Assembly: GCF_036013525.1 (NCBI RefSeq)
Contig: NZ_CP107853.1
Location: 3,596,001 to 3,660,000, forward strand
From: Nonomuraea sp. NBC_00507
Lineage (GTDB): Bacteria > Actinomycetota > Actinomycetes > Streptosporangiales > Streptosporangiaceae
Reading direction: 5' to 3'
Length of the DNA: 64,000 bases
The notes beneath the pieces were generated by a model. The model did no database searches. It saw only the letters and a program-made list of their open reading frames with translations, and had not been told where the DNA came from. Shown piece by piece: positions 9,501 through 18,644 of this stretch. A program made the translations under genes and the position numbers. How positions within the stretch are numbered: the first letter of the stretch is position 1; each line of letters begins with the position of its first letter.

Positions 9501-9994
9501 GCAGGGAAGTGCGCGAGGAGGTGCCGGACGTCAAGGTCGAGCTGCCGATCAACGCTCACATCCCGCACGACTACGTCACCTCCGAGCGGCTGCGGCTGGA
9601 GGCGTACAAGCGGATCGCGGCCATCGCCGGGGAGAGCGACATCGACGAGGTGCGCGAGGAGCTCATCGACCGCTACGGCAAGCCGCCGGTGGAGGTGGAC
9701 AACCTGCTGGAGGTGGCCAAGTTCCGGATCAAGGCCCGCCGGGCCGGGCTCACGGACGTCACGCTGCAGGGACAGAACATCAAGTTCGGCCCGGCCAGGT
9801 TGAGGGAGTCGCAGCAGGTGCGCCTGGACCGGCTCTACAAGAAGGCCATCTACAAGCAGGCCGCAGAGACGTTGCTGGTGCCGATACCCAAGACCAAGCC
9901 GCTGGGCGGGCAGCCGTTGCGCGATCTCGATCTGCTCAAATGGTGCGGCGACCTGGTCGAGGCGATGTTCCTCGAGCCCGCACGGGTAAGCTAG
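6506..9994 (+). CDS. mfd: Transcription-repair coupling factor Mfd
   Basis: This 1162-aa protein has the full Mfd architecture. The N-terminal UvrB-like module covers roughly residues 1-340. The RNA-polymerase-interacting (CarD-like) module lies near 480-560 and includes LKVGDHVVHEQHGVGRYVEM. The RecG-type translocase has Walker A GDVGYGKTE at about 635 and the DEEQRFG box at about 736. The TRCF C-terminal domain follows. Mfd displaces RNA polymerase stalled at DNA lesions and recruits UvrA. It opens the conserved run mfd-lipoprotein-mazG-eno-divIC-DUF501-ppx. The ribosome site before ATG 6506 is weak. Confidence 0.98.
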   Translation: MSLSGLLDLVRADPKLTAALEEGGDVSLIAPSALRPFGVAALTAHDQRTVLAVTATGREAEDLAAALTSLIEPNSVAVFPAWETLPHERLSPRSDTVGQRLAVLRRLAHPVKGDTAAGPLSVIVTPVRALLQPIVKGLGDLEPIRLRAGDDADLEDVVDRLVTNGYHRVDMVEKRGEVAVRGGLLDVFPPTEEHPLRLEFWGDTVEEIRWFKVADQRSLEAAEDGLFAPPCRELLLTDEVRAKARELAEEHPALAEVLDQLADGTPVEGMEAFAPVLAGEMDLLLDHLPVRSGVFVCDPERIRGRAEELVRTSQEFLEASWINAAAGGEAPIDLGAAAFRSLEEIRDHADALGQPWWTMAPFGGGVELDAQDCEAYRGDTAKALADIKGWLADEKAVVLLSEGHGPAERMVELLKGVDVPARLQQFLDKAPEPKVVHVTTGLIEHGFVTPSLAVLTHLDLVGQKASTKDMRRLPSRRRNMVDPLQLKVGDHVVHEQHGVGRYVEMVQRTVQGATREYLVIEYAKGDRLYVPTDQLDEVTRYVGGEAPTLNRMGGTDWAKAKSRAKKAVKEIAGELIRLYSARMASPGHPFADDSPWQREMEDAFPYAETGDQLAAIDEVKRDMERGVPMDRLICGDVGYGKTEIAVRAAFKAVQDGKQVAVLVPTTLLVQQHMSTFTERFSSFPVTLKPVSRFQTDGEVKGTLEGLRSGAVDVVIGTHRLLSPEVRFKDLGLIIIDEEQRFGVEHKEAMKHLRTQVDVLAMSATPIPRTLEMGLTGIREMSTILTPPEERHPILTFVGPYEEKQIGAAIRRELMRDGQIFFVHNRVASINRVAARLRELVPEARIAVAHGQMNEHQLEKIMVGFWEREYDLLVSTTIVESGLDVPNANTLIVDRADNYGLSQLHQLRGRVGRGRERGYAYFLYPPEKPLTETAHERLATISQHTEMGAGMYVAMKDLEIRGAGNVLGAEQSGFIAGVGFDLYVRLMAEAVQEQKAKLDGREVREEVPDVKVELPINAHIPHDYVTSERLRLEAYKRIAAIAGESDIDEVREELIDRYGKPPVEVDNLLEVAKFRIKARRAGLTDVTLQGQNIKFGPARLRESQQVRLDRLYKKAIYKQAAETLLVPIPKTKPLGGQPLRDLDLLKWCGDLVEAMFLEPARVS

Positions 9995-10025
9995 CGGCGG
10001 TTTTTCGGTCGAAAGGGACACGTAC

Positions 10026-10679
10026 GTGAAGTCGATACGAGTGGCTGTGGCCGCCGCGGCGGTGGGCATGACGCTGACCGCCTGCTCCTCGCCCATGCAC
10101 GCCGGTGCCGCGGCCGTGGTCGGGAACGAGCGCATCTCCGCAAGCCAGGTGAACGAGAACACACAGGTCTACGTCACTGCGCTGAGGAACGCCAAGCTGG
10201 ACGAGCAGACGAAGGCCGCCCTCGCCGGCACCACTCTGGAACAGGCCGCGCTGCAAGGCACGTCGGCCAGCCAGCTCGTGCTGCGCAACATGGTCGAAGT
10301 CAGCGCGTTCAGGCAGCTCATGGCGCGTTACAACGTGCAGGTGAGCCAGACGGAGATCGACAACGCGCTCAAGGATCCCGGCCAATACCCCTCTGCTGAG
10401 CTCAGACTGCTGTTCAGCGGCGTGGCGCCCCAAAACGCGCGCGAATACGGCCGGGTGGTGGTCGGCGTGGCGAAGTTGCAGCAGCAGTTCGGCGGCGAGA
10501 GCGGGCAGCAGCGGCTCCTCCAGGAGTTCAGCGCGTTCCAGCCGGTCTTCAGCCCGCGCTACGGCGCGCTCAACCCGCAGCGCTCGCAGGAGAACCCGGC
10601 GATGTTCGTCGACACCGGCAGATTCGGCAAGCTCACTCCGCCACAGCAGCAGCAACCGCAGCAGCAACCGCAGGGATAG
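10026..10679 (+). CDS. SurA N-terminal-domain-like lipoprotein
   Basis: The 217-aa product has a lipoprotein signal with lipobox LTAC at residues 17-20. Then comes a SurA/PrsA chaperone-like N-terminal region: VVGNERISASQVNENTQVY followed by a helical part with LVLRNMVEVSAFRQLMARYNV and TEIDNAL. No PPIase parvulin domain follows; the protein ends in a Gln/Pro-rich tail. It probably assists folding of exported proteins on the outer membrane face. The GTG start has an AAGGGA box. It lies 31 bp after mfd and 3 bp before mazG, where mycobacteria encode a different lipoprotein. Confidence 0.75.
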   Translation: MKSIRVAVAAAAVGMTLTACSSPMHAGAAAVVGNERISASQVNENTQVYVTALRNAKLDEQTKAALAGTTLEQAALQGTSASQLVLRNMVEVSAFRQLMARYNVQVSQTEIDNALKDPGQYPSAELRLLFSGVAPQNAREYGRVVVGVAKLQQQFGGESGQQRLLQEFSAFQPVFSPRYGALNPQRSQENPAMFVDTGRFGKLTPPQQQQPQQQPQG

Positions 10680-10682
10680 CCG

Positions 10683-11609
10683 ATGCCGCTGATCCTCGTC
10701 ACCTCCTCGCCCAGGGTCGCGCCGGGCCTGCTGAGCCACCAGGCCTGGCAGGCGCTGCGCTCGGGCCCGGTGCTGACCGGCTCCGCCGCGCACCCTCAGC
10801 TGCCCTATCTGGCCGAGGCCGGGATCGAGGTCGAGGTCGTCGAGCCGGACCCGCGGGGGCTGGCGGCGCGGGCGGTCGCCGAGACCGTCGTGTGGCTGGC
10901 CGAGGACGACGAGGAGTTCATGCGTGCCGTGGGGCACGCCGCGGTCGCGCTCGAGGAGCCGCCGCTGATCGAGGTGGTGCCGGGCTCGTACGATCTGCCG
11001 GGCGCGCGGGTGCTGGACCTGGTTGCGGTGATGGACCGGCTGCGTACGGAATGCCCGTGGGATCGCAAGCAGACCCACGAGTCGCTGGTGCCGTACCTGC
11101 TCGAAGAGGCCTACGAGGTGCTGGAGACCATCGAGCAGGGCGACTATCCCGCGCTCCGCGAGGAGCTGGGCGACCTGCTGCTGCAGGTGGTCTTCCACGC
11201 CCGGGTGGCCGAGGGCTTCGACATGGACGACGTGGCGGCCGGGATCGTGGAGAAACTGGTGCGCCGCCATCCCCACGTCTTCGGCTCGGTGCGGGCCGAG
11301 AGCGCCGACGAGGTCAACGACAACTGGGAGGCGATCAAGGCGGCCGAGCGCGCGTCCAAGGGGCGCGAGTCGGCGCTCGACGGCGTTCCCATGGGGCAGC
11401 CGGCGCTGTCGCTGGCCGCGCAGCTGCTGCGCAGGGCCGGGCGGGCGGGCGCGCCCGAGGCGCTGTCCGCAGGGGTCGGCCAGGGCGTGGCGCGAGAGCT
11501 GTTCGACCTGGTGCGCCGCGCCAGCGACGCCGGAATCGACGCCGAGGCCGAGCTACGCGCCGCGGCGCGCGCGTACCGAGACCGCGTTCGTGCCTGGGAA
11601 AAGCACTAG
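10683..11609 (+). CDS. mazG: Nucleoside triphosphate pyrophosphohydrolase MazG
   Basis: This 308-aa enzyme hydrolyses (d)NTPs to NMP and pyrophosphate, cleaning the nucleotide pool. The MazG core is clear: CPWDRKQTHESL at 124-135, the metal-binding EEAYE at 141-145 and the following EELGDLLLQVVFHARVA, then RRHPHVFG. An N-terminal extension of about 110 residues of alpha/beta type precedes the core, as in other actinobacterial members (Rv1021-like). It follows the SurA-like gene by 3 bp and precedes eno by 114 bp. Confidence 0.93.
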   Translation: MPLILVTSSPRVAPGLLSHQAWQALRSGPVLTGSAAHPQLPYLAEAGIEVEVVEPDPRGLAARAVAETVVWLAEDDEEFMRAVGHAAVALEEPPLIEVVPGSYDLPGARVLDLVAVMDRLRTECPWDRKQTHESLVPYLLEEAYEVLETIEQGDYPALREELGDLLLQVVFHARVAEGFDMDDVAAGIVEKLVRRHPHVFGSVRAESADEVNDNWEAIKAAERASKGRESALDGVPMGQPALSLAAQLLRRAGRAGAPEALSAGVGQGVARELFDLVRRASDAGIDAEAELRAAARAYRDRVRAWEKH

Positions 11610-13001
<1,392 letters not shown>

Positions 13002-13007
13002 TTTCGA

Positions 13008-13048
13008 ATACGGCTCGCGGCAACCCGGGAACCCGCCGCGAGCCGTAT
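13008..13048 (+). terminator. 14-bp hairpin downstream of eno
   Basis: ATACGGCTCGCGGC at 13008-13021 is the exact reverse complement of 13035-13048, with a 13-nt loop. It begins six bases after the eno stop and ends seven bases before the ribosome site of the divIC-like gene. There is no U-run; it may attenuate rather than fully stop transcription. Confidence 0.6.
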
Positions 13049-13067
13049 CTCGAAGGGGGGTGTGCAA

Positions 13068-13484
13068 GTGGCGAAGAGACCGCAGCTGACCGGGCGGGCC
13101 GCCATCCTGGCCGTGGTGGTGTGCGCGATCGCGATGAGCCTGGCCTACCCTGTGCGGGAATACATCAGCCTGCGCCGCAGCATTTCCGAGCTGCAGGCGG
13201 AAAAGGCCAGGGTCGAGGCGGAGAAGCAGGCGCTGCTGGCCCGCGACCGGCAGAGCGACGACCCCAACTGGATCAAGAAGACGGCCAAGGAGCGGCTGCA
13301 TTACTGCGGTCCCGGCGAGAAGTGCTTCGTGGTGATGGAGCCCGAGCAGGGCAAGCAGCAGGCGGCCGTCAAGCAGGCCGCGACGGTGCCGCCGTGGTAC
13401 CAGACGCTCTGGGAGTCCGTGGAGGCCGCCGACAACGGCACCGGACGCAGGGCAGTCACCGGGAAGGACACTGTTGGAAAGTAA
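13068..13484 (+). CDS. Septum formation initiator (FtsB/DivIC-like) protein
   Basis: The 138-aa product has a single N-terminal membrane span (AILAVVVCAIAMSLAYPV, about residues 12-29) and then a coiled coil (REYISLRRSISELQAEKARV and on), followed by the DivIC-type DDPNWIKKTAKERLHYC. FtsB/DivIC proteins bridge FtsL and FtsQ in the divisome. The GTG at 13068 fits the GGGGGG ribosome site better than the in-frame GTG at 13062. It corresponds to the gene after eno in mycobacteria. The 3' end overlaps the DUF501 start by 11 bases. Confidence 0.88.
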   Translation: MAKRPQLTGRAAILAVVVCAIAMSLAYPVREYISLRRSISELQAEKARVEAEKQALLARDRQSDDPNWIKKTAKERLHYCGPGEKCFVVMEPEQGKQQAAVKQAATVPPWYQTLWESVEAADNGTGRRAVTGKDTVGK

Positions 13485-13962
13485 AGACGTCGAGGTCGTG
13501 CAGAAGCAGCTCGGGCGCCCGCCCCGAGGGCTGCGCGGGGTGGCGCACCGCTGCCCGTGCGGCAACCCCGACGTGGTGGAGACCGCGCCGCGGTTGCCCG
13601 ACGGCTCACCCTTCCCGACCCTCTACTACCTGACCTGCCCCAAGGCGGCCTCGGCCATCGGCACCCTGGAGGGTTCCGGCCTGATGCGGGAGATGCAGGC
13701 CAGACTGGCCACCGAGCCCGATCTGGCCGCCGCCTACCAGGCCGCGCACGACGACTACGTGGCCAGACGTGACACGGCGGCGAAGGAAGAGGGCATGGCG
13801 CCGCTCCCGCGCGACATGCAGAGCACGGGCGGCATGCCGCAGCGGGTCAAGTGCCTGCACGCCCTGGTCGCGCACGAGCTGGCGGCCCCCGGGGTCAACC
13901 CGTTCGGCAGGGAGGCGCTCGACGCCCTCCCCGACTGGTGGAGTGACGGACCATGCGTGTAG
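13474..13962 (+). CDS. DUF501 family protein
   Basis: This 162-aa protein belongs to the conserved actinobacterial DUF501 family, always found between the FtsB-like gene and ppx. Recognisable parts are LGRPPRGLRGVAHRCPCGNP, LPDGSPFPTLYYLTCP, and the C-terminal QRVKCLHALVAHELAAPGVN. Conserved Cys and His residues suggest metal binding, but no biochemical role is established to my knowledge. The TTG start overlaps the upstream gene, and its own stop overlaps ppx by 10 bases, so the three are tightly coupled. Confidence 0.9.
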   Translation: MESKDVEVVQKQLGRPPRGLRGVAHRCPCGNPDVVETAPRLPDGSPFPTLYYLTCPKAASAIGTLEGSGLMREMQARLATEPDLAAAYQAAHDDYVARRDTAAKEEGMAPLPRDMQSTGGMPQRVKCLHALVAHELAAPGVNPFGREALDALPDWWSDGPCV

Positions 13963-14900
13963 CCGCCGTCGACTGCGGCACCAACTCCGTACGCCTGCTC
14001 ATCGCCGACGTCGGCGACGAGCTGATCGACGACGTCGACCGGCGGATGGAGATCGTCCGCCTCGGCCAGGGCGTCGACCGGACCGGCAGGCTCGCCCCCG
14101 ACGCCTTGGAGCGCACGTTCAAGGCCATGCGGACCTACCGCGAGCTGATCGAGCGGGAGGGCGCCGTCGCGACCCGGGTCGTGGCCACGAGCGCCACCAG
14201 GGACGCGGCCAACCGGCAGGAGTTCGTGGACGGGGTGCGGGAGATCTTCGGCGTGGAGCCGGAGGTCGTGTCGGGCGCCGAGGAAGCCGAGTTGTCCTTC
14301 GTCGGCGCGACCAAGGGCCTGCTCAGGCTGTCGCCGGAGACCGAGGTCCCGCAGGGGCCGCTGCCGCCCTACCTGGTGGTGGACATCGGCGGCGGGTCCA
14401 CGGAGTTCGTGCTCGGCACCGAGCACGCAGAGGCGGCGCTGTCGGTGGACATCGGCTGCGTACGCCTGACCGAGCGGCATCTCAAGGACGCCGGCGACCC
14501 GCCGTCCGCGCCCGCGCTGGAGGCCGTGGTGGCCGACATCGAGGCGGCGCTCGACCAGGTCGAGGCGGAGGTGCCGGTCGAGCGGGCGCACACGCTCGTG
14601 GGCCTGGCCGGTTCGGTGACGACCGTCGCGGGCGTGGCGCTGGACCTGCCGGCCTACGACCCGGCGCGGATCCACCACTCCCGGATATCGGCCGGGCAGG
14701 TTCACGACGTGACGCGGCGGTTGCTTGCGATGACCCATGGTGAGCGCGCCGCCGTTTCGGTCATGCACCCGGGAAGAGTTGACGTGATTGGCGCCGGTGC
14801 GCTAATTCTTGACCGGATCGTGCGTCGTTTCGCGTTTTCGCAGGTCGTCGTGAGCGAACACGACATCCTTGACGGTATTGCCTGGTCACTGACGCGATAG
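13953..14900 (+). CDS. Ppx/GppA phosphatase family protein
   Basis: This 315-aa member of the ASKHA superfamily hydrolyses polyphosphate or pppGpp; the substrate cannot be settled here. The N-terminal phosphate loop is DCGTNSVRLLIADV (residues 6-19), the second is VVDIGGGSTEFVLG near 143, and the third is GLAGSVTTVAGVALDLPAYD. At about 315 residues it is a short exopolyphosphatase (Ppx1 type) without the C-terminal HD domain. It ends the mfd-to-ppx run. The ATG lies within the last codons of the DUF501 gene. Confidence 0.92.
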   Translation: MRVAAVDCGTNSVRLLIADVGDELIDDVDRRMEIVRLGQGVDRTGRLAPDALERTFKAMRTYRELIEREGAVATRVVATSATRDAANRQEFVDGVREIFGVEPEVVSGAEEAELSFVGATKGLLRLSPETEVPQGPLPPYLVVDIGGGSTEFVLGTEHAEAALSVDIGCVRLTERHLKDAGDPPSAPALEAVVADIEAALDQVEAEVPVERAHTLVGLAGSVTTVAGVALDLPAYDPARIHHSRISAGQVHDVTRRLLAMTHGERAAVSVMHPGRVDVIGAGALILDRIVRRFAFSQVVVSEHDILDGIAWSLTR

Positions 14901-15074
14901 ATGCGGCCTAATCCGGACATTTCCGATCTACGTCGTGTGTTGAGTGTGCAATCATTATTGTGCTTAGGTAAAGGGGCATTACGGGGGCTTTGCCATATCG
15001 CTGTGCACGGATGGTGCCTGCGTGGCGACCGTTCCCGAGCGCGTCTTTTCCCTCACGGAATGGAGCACTCTCAG

Positions 15075-16208
15075 ATGAAGTTCGCTGGGTTAGCAGCGCG
15101 CAAGGCGGCGGCGTTCGGTGCGTCGGTCGCCGCGCTGGCCGCCCTGACCGCGGGCCTGGCCGCCGGCCCCGCGCAGGCGGCGACCGCGGCCAAGGGCGGG
15201 CCGAAGGTCTCGGCCTCCGCGCCCAAGGCCACTCCGGGCAAGTACGAAGGTTCCTGCCCGGTCAAGGTCAACTTCTCGGCCAAGATCAAGGTGTCCGTCA
15301 AGGGCAAGACCGAGCTGGCCTACCGCTGGCTGCACGGTGACGGGTCCAAGAGCAAGGTCAAGGTGATCAAGCTCACGGGCAAGGGCACCAAGACGGTGAC
15401 GGTCAAGCAGTCCATCACCTTCAAGGAAGACGTCAAGGGCTGGGAGGCCGTTCAGGTCCTCGGTCCGAAGAAGTACACGTCGAAGAAGGGCTACTTCGCC
15501 GTCTCCTGTGAGAAGCCGGCCGAAGAGCCCAAGGTCGACATCCACGTGCCGTCGGCCCCGTCGGTGTCGGCCCACGCCTGGGCCAACCCCGACACGTACG
15601 TCGGCGAGTGCACCCCGGGCGACAAGATCGACTTCACCGGCCTGATCAAGGTCGACGAGCCGAGCTGGGTCAAGTACCGCTGGGTGCTCAACGGTGACGT
15701 CGTCGACTACGGCAAGGTGAAGGTCTACCACGCCCGCAAGGTCGGCTTCGGCCTCTCCCCGCGTGACAGCCACCGCGGCTGGGCGCAGCTGGAGGTCCTC
15801 CGTCCCGACCACGTCTCCTCGAACCGGGCCTACTACAAGGTCTGGTGCAAGGACCCGGCCCCCGCTCCCGTCACGAAGGTGTCGGCCTCCTCTCTGGTGA
15901 CCGCCACCAACCACGACGGCTGCAAGGTGGGCGCCCACGCCACGGTCAGCGCGACCGGTGCCGCGAAGGTCCAGTGGACCTGGTCGGTCAACGGCACGTC
16001 CGTGGCCAAGGGTGAGACCGTGTTCGGCGGCGCTGGGTCGCAGACCGTCACGCTCTCCGAACTCCCGCTGACCGGTGACGCCATCAAGGGCGGCGACGTC
16101 GCGCTGACGGTCACCGGGCCGAACAACGCCGAAACGATCACGCAGAAGTACTCTGCGTGCAACGTCCCGGCTCCCGCCTCCGACCCGTCCGCCACGACGA
16201 AGGCGTGA
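15075..16208 (+). CDS. Secreted protein with three Ig-like/PKD-type repeats
   Basis: The 377-aa product has a Sec signal peptide (KFAGLAARKAAAF, hydrophobic core, AQA cleavage near residue 36) followed by three related beta-rich units of about 105 residues. The first two are introduced by PSVSA/PKVSA-type stretches and contain YxGxC and YRW motifs (YEGSCPVKVNF, YVGECTPGDKIDF); the third has HDGCKVGAHATV and VQWTWSVNGT. Paired cysteines suggest one disulfide per unit. This looks like a lysine-rich cell-surface or secreted protein of unknown role. The ATG has GGAG nine bases upstream. A 174-bp AT-richer leader precedes it and an intrinsic terminator follows. Confidence 0.7.
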   Translation: MKFAGLAARKAAAFGASVAALAALTAGLAAGPAQAATAAKGGPKVSASAPKATPGKYEGSCPVKVNFSAKIKVSVKGKTELAYRWLHGDGSKSKVKVIKLTGKGTKTVTVKQSITFKEDVKGWEAVQVLGPKKYTSKKGYFAVSCEKPAEEPKVDIHVPSAPSVSAHAWANPDTYVGECTPGDKIDFTGLIKVDEPSWVKYRWVLNGDVVDYGKVKVYHARKVGFGLSPRDSHRGWAQLEVLRPDHVSSNRAYYKVWCKDPAPAPVTKVSASSLVTATNHDGCKVGAHATVSATGAAKVQWTWSVNGTSVAKGETVFGGAGSQTVTLSELPLTGDAIKGGDVALTVTGPNNAETITQKYSACNVPAPASDPSATTKA

Positions 16209-16230
16209 ACGAGGGTTTGAGCGAATAACA

Positions 16231-16268
16231 AACCGGGTGGCGCCTCAGTGCGTCCACCCGGTTTTCTC
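16231..16268 (+). terminator. Rho-independent terminator of the secreted-protein gene
   Basis: An 11-bp perfect stem (AAACCGGGTGG with its complement at 16255-16265) and a 13-nt loop are followed by a short T-rich tail, 22 bases after the stop codon. Confidence 0.8.
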
Positions 16269-16360
16269 GTTGCCACTGCCTGAGGAGACGCCCTCGGCGC
16301 CCAGGACCTGCCTGACGGCCACGCTCAACCCTGCCTGGAGCAGGTGACACCATCGATGTC

Positions 16361-17155
16361 ATGAGCTTCGTACCTCCTGGCACCGGATGGCCCGGCGATC
16401 CCGCGACCGCTGACACCCCGGTCGCGCTCGACCCCGCGGACGTGCGCCGCCTCGCCGCCACCAGCAGTACACTCGCCGAGCTCACGGCCAGGCAGTCGGT
16501 CTGCCGCGCCTGTCCCCGTCTGGTGGAATGGCGGGAGAAGGTCGCCGAAGAAAAGCGGCGCGCGTTCACGACCGAGACCTACTGGGGCCGCCCAGTCCCC
16601 GGCTGGGGCGACGAGCACCCGCGGATCGTGATTGTCGGCCTCGCCCCGGCCGCGCACGGGGGCAACAGGACCGGGCGGATCTTCACGGGCGACCGCAGCG
16701 GCGACTGGTTGTTCGCCTCGCTCTATCGCAGCGGCCTGGCGGCGCAGGAGACCAGCACGCACGCCGGCGACGGGCAGAAGCTCTTCGGCGCGCGGGTGCT
16801 GGCCTCGGTGCGCTGCGCGCCGCCTGCCAACAAGCCCTCGCCTTCGGAGAAGAGCACCTGTTTCCCGTGGATGGCCCGGGAGCTGGCGCTGGTCGCGCCG
16901 ACCGTGCGCGTGGTCGTGGCACTCGGCGCGTACGCCTGGCAGGCCATGTGGCCGGCGCTGAAGGACGCGGGCTACGAGCTGCCGCGCAGCCGGCCGCCCT
17001 TCGGCCACGGCGTCGAGGCCGAGGCCCGCTACGCCGGCGCCCCCGTCACGCTGATCGGCTGCTACCACCCCAGCCAGCAGAACACCTTCACCGGCCGCGT
17101 CACCGCCCAGATGCTGGACGACGTCTTCACCAGGGCCAGGTCACTGGCTGTGTGA
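16361..17155 (+). CDS. Type 5 (UDGb-like) uracil-DNA glycosylase
   Basis: This 264-aa base-excision repair enzyme removes uracil and probably deaminated purines from DNA. It shows the type 5 signatures: motif A GLAPAAHGGNRTGR, in which the usual catalytic Asp or Asn is replaced by Ala, and motif B HPSQQNTFTGR. Cysteines in SVCRACPRLVEW, RCAPP and KSTCFPW fit the 4Fe-4S cluster of this family. It follows the terminator of the secreted-protein gene and lies 95 bp before the ndh start, with the Rex operator between them. Confidence 0.9.
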   Translation: MSFVPPGTGWPGDPATADTPVALDPADVRRLAATSSTLAELTARQSVCRACPRLVEWREKVAEEKRRAFTTETYWGRPVPGWGDEHPRIVIVGLAPAAHGGNRTGRIFTGDRSGDWLFASLYRSGLAAQETSTHAGDGQKLFGARVLASVRCAPPANKPSPSEKSTCFPWMARELALVAPTVRVVVALGAYAWQAMWPALKDAGYELPRSRPPFGHGVEAEARYAGAPVTLIGCYHPSQQNTFTGRVTAQMLDDVFTRARSLAV

Positions 17156-17205
17156 CGCGTTGCACCACACCCGGAGTGGATTCGTCGAGCGTGGTTGACG
17201 TAAGC

Positions 17206-17225
17206 TTGTGAATGCTTTCACAAGC
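17206..17225 (+). promoter_or_regulatory. Rex (redox) operator upstream of ndh
   Basis: CTTGTGAA-TGCT-TTCACAAG is a perfect eight-base inverted repeat and contains TTGTGAAN4TTCACAA, the established binding site of the NADH-sensing repressor Rex. A TTGACG hexamer at 17196-17201 could be the -35 element. A second, overlapping palindrome (GAATGCTT-TCAC-AAGCATTC, 17211-17230) shares half the site. Rex regulation of ndh is known in streptomycetes. Confidence 0.85.
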
Positions 17226-17250
17226 ATTCCACGAGGGATGGGGCCTCAGG

Positions 17251-18567
17251 ATGAACAAGCACATATTGATCGTCGGTGGCGGATACGTCGGCCTGTACAC
17301 GGCGCTCCGGCTGCAGCGCAAGCTCCATCGCGAGCTCCGCAGTGGCGAGGTGCGCGTCACGATCATCGACCCCCAGTCCTACATGACCTACCAGCCCTTC
17401 TTGCCTGAGGCGGCCGCGGGTAACCTGTCGCCCCGGCACCTGGTGGCCCCTCTGCGGCGGATCCTGCCGAAGGTGCGCATTCTCAACGGCATGGTCACCA
17501 AGGTCGACCACGCCGAGCGCGTCGCCACCTTCCAGCCGTCCGAGGGCGAGCCGCGTCAGATCGCCTACGACGTGATCGTGATGGCCGCCGGGTCGATCTC
17601 CCGTACGCTGCCCATCCCCGGCCTGACCGACATCGGCATCGGCTTCAAGACCGTGGGCGAGGCCATCGCGCTGCGCAACCGCGTGCTGCACCTGCTCGAT
17701 GTGGCCGAGTCCACCGACGACCCCGAGGTGAAGCGCAGGGCGCTCACGTTCGTGGTGGTCGGCGCGGGCTTCGCGGGCGTGGAGGCGCTCGCCGAGCTCG
17801 AGGACATGGCCAAGGACTCGGTTCGTTACTACCGCAACATCGAGCCGTCCGACATCCGCTGGGTGCTCGTCGAGGCCACGAACCGGGTGCTGCCCGAGGT
17901 CGGCCCCGAGATGGGCAAGTGGACGCTGGAGCAGCTGCGCGAGCGCGGCATCGACGTCAAGCTCGAGACCCGGCTCGAGTCGTGCGAGGGCGGGCGCGTG
18001 GTGCTCTCCGACGGCTCGGAGTTCGACGCGGAAACCCTCGTGTGGACCGCGGGCGTCAAGCCCAGCCCGGTGGTCAAGGAAGGCGACCTGCCCCTCGACG
18101 AGCGCGGCCGCATCAAGACCACGACCATGCTCACCGTGGCGGGAACGCAGGACGCCTTCGCCGCCGGCGACGCGGCGGGGGTGCCCGACGTGACGAACCC
18201 GGGACAATACTGCGCGCCCAACGCCCAGCACGCGGTCCGGCAGGCCAAGGTGCTGGCCGACAACATCATCCGGCACCTGCGCGGACAGCAACTGGTCGAA
18301 TACCGGCACAAGTATGTCGGATCGGTGGCCGGATTGGGTCTGCATCAGGGCGTCGCCAATGTCTATGGAGTCAAGCTTCGCGGATTCCCTGCGTGGTTCA
18401 TGCACCGCACCTACCATCTGTCGCGGGTGCCGACGCTGAACCGCAAGGTCCGTGTCGTCGTCGACTGGACCCTGGCTCTGTTCTTCAAGCGAGAGACGAT
18501 CTCGCTGGGTGAGATGGAGCACCCGCGTGAGGACTTCAGGGCCGCCGTCGAGACGATGCGCCGCTAG
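17251..18567 (+). CDS. ndh: Type II NADH dehydrogenase (FAD-dependent)
   Basis: The 438-aa enzyme oxidises NADH and reduces menaquinone at the inner membrane face without pumping protons. The FAD-binding motif HILIVGGGYVGLYTAL is at the N-terminus, the NAD-binding motif FVVVGAGFAGVEALAEL is near residue 165, and AFAAGDAAGVP is the second FAD contact. The C-terminus is amphipathic and basic (YHLSRVPTLNRKVRV), as in NDH-2 membrane anchors. The ATG at 17251 matches other family members; a 13-codon extension would run through the Rex operator. A GC hairpin lies at 18582-18606 after the stop. Confidence 0.93.
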   Translation: MNKHILIVGGGYVGLYTALRLQRKLHRELRSGEVRVTIIDPQSYMTYQPFLPEAAAGNLSPRHLVAPLRRILPKVRILNGMVTKVDHAERVATFQPSEGEPRQIAYDVIVMAAGSISRTLPIPGLTDIGIGFKTVGEAIALRNRVLHLLDVAESTDDPEVKRRALTFVVVGAGFAGVEALAELEDMAKDSVRYYRNIEPSDIRWVLVEATNRVLPEVGPEMGKWTLEQLRERGIDVKLETRLESCEGGRVVLSDGSEFDAETLVWTAGVKPSPVVKEGDLPLDERGRIKTTTMLTVAGTQDAFAAGDAAGVPDVTNPGQYCAPNAQHAVRQAKVLADNIIRHLRGQQLVEYRHKYVGSVAGLGLHQGVANVYGVKLRGFPAWFMHRTYHLSRVPTLNRKVRVVVDWTLALFFKRETISLGEMEHPREDFRAAVETMRR

Positions 18568-18581
18568 CCCTGGTACGGCAG

Positions 18582-18606
18582 CGCCCCGGTGATCGTCGCC
18601 GGGGCG
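18582..18606 (+). terminator. Hairpin after ndh
   Basis: CGCCCCGG and CCGGGGCG pair around a nine-base loop, 14 bases after the ndh stop, without a U-run. Confidence 0.4.
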
Positions 18607-18644
18607 TCTCGGCGCCCCTGCAGCAAGCGGAAGGGGTTGCACGG

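Noticed and set aside
6035..10162. A 1375-codon open frame on the minus strand opposite mfd
   Set aside because: Its composition (His, Arg, Leu, Gly, Val-rich, no domain) is that of the antisense of GC-biased codons; mfd on the plus strand is unambiguous.
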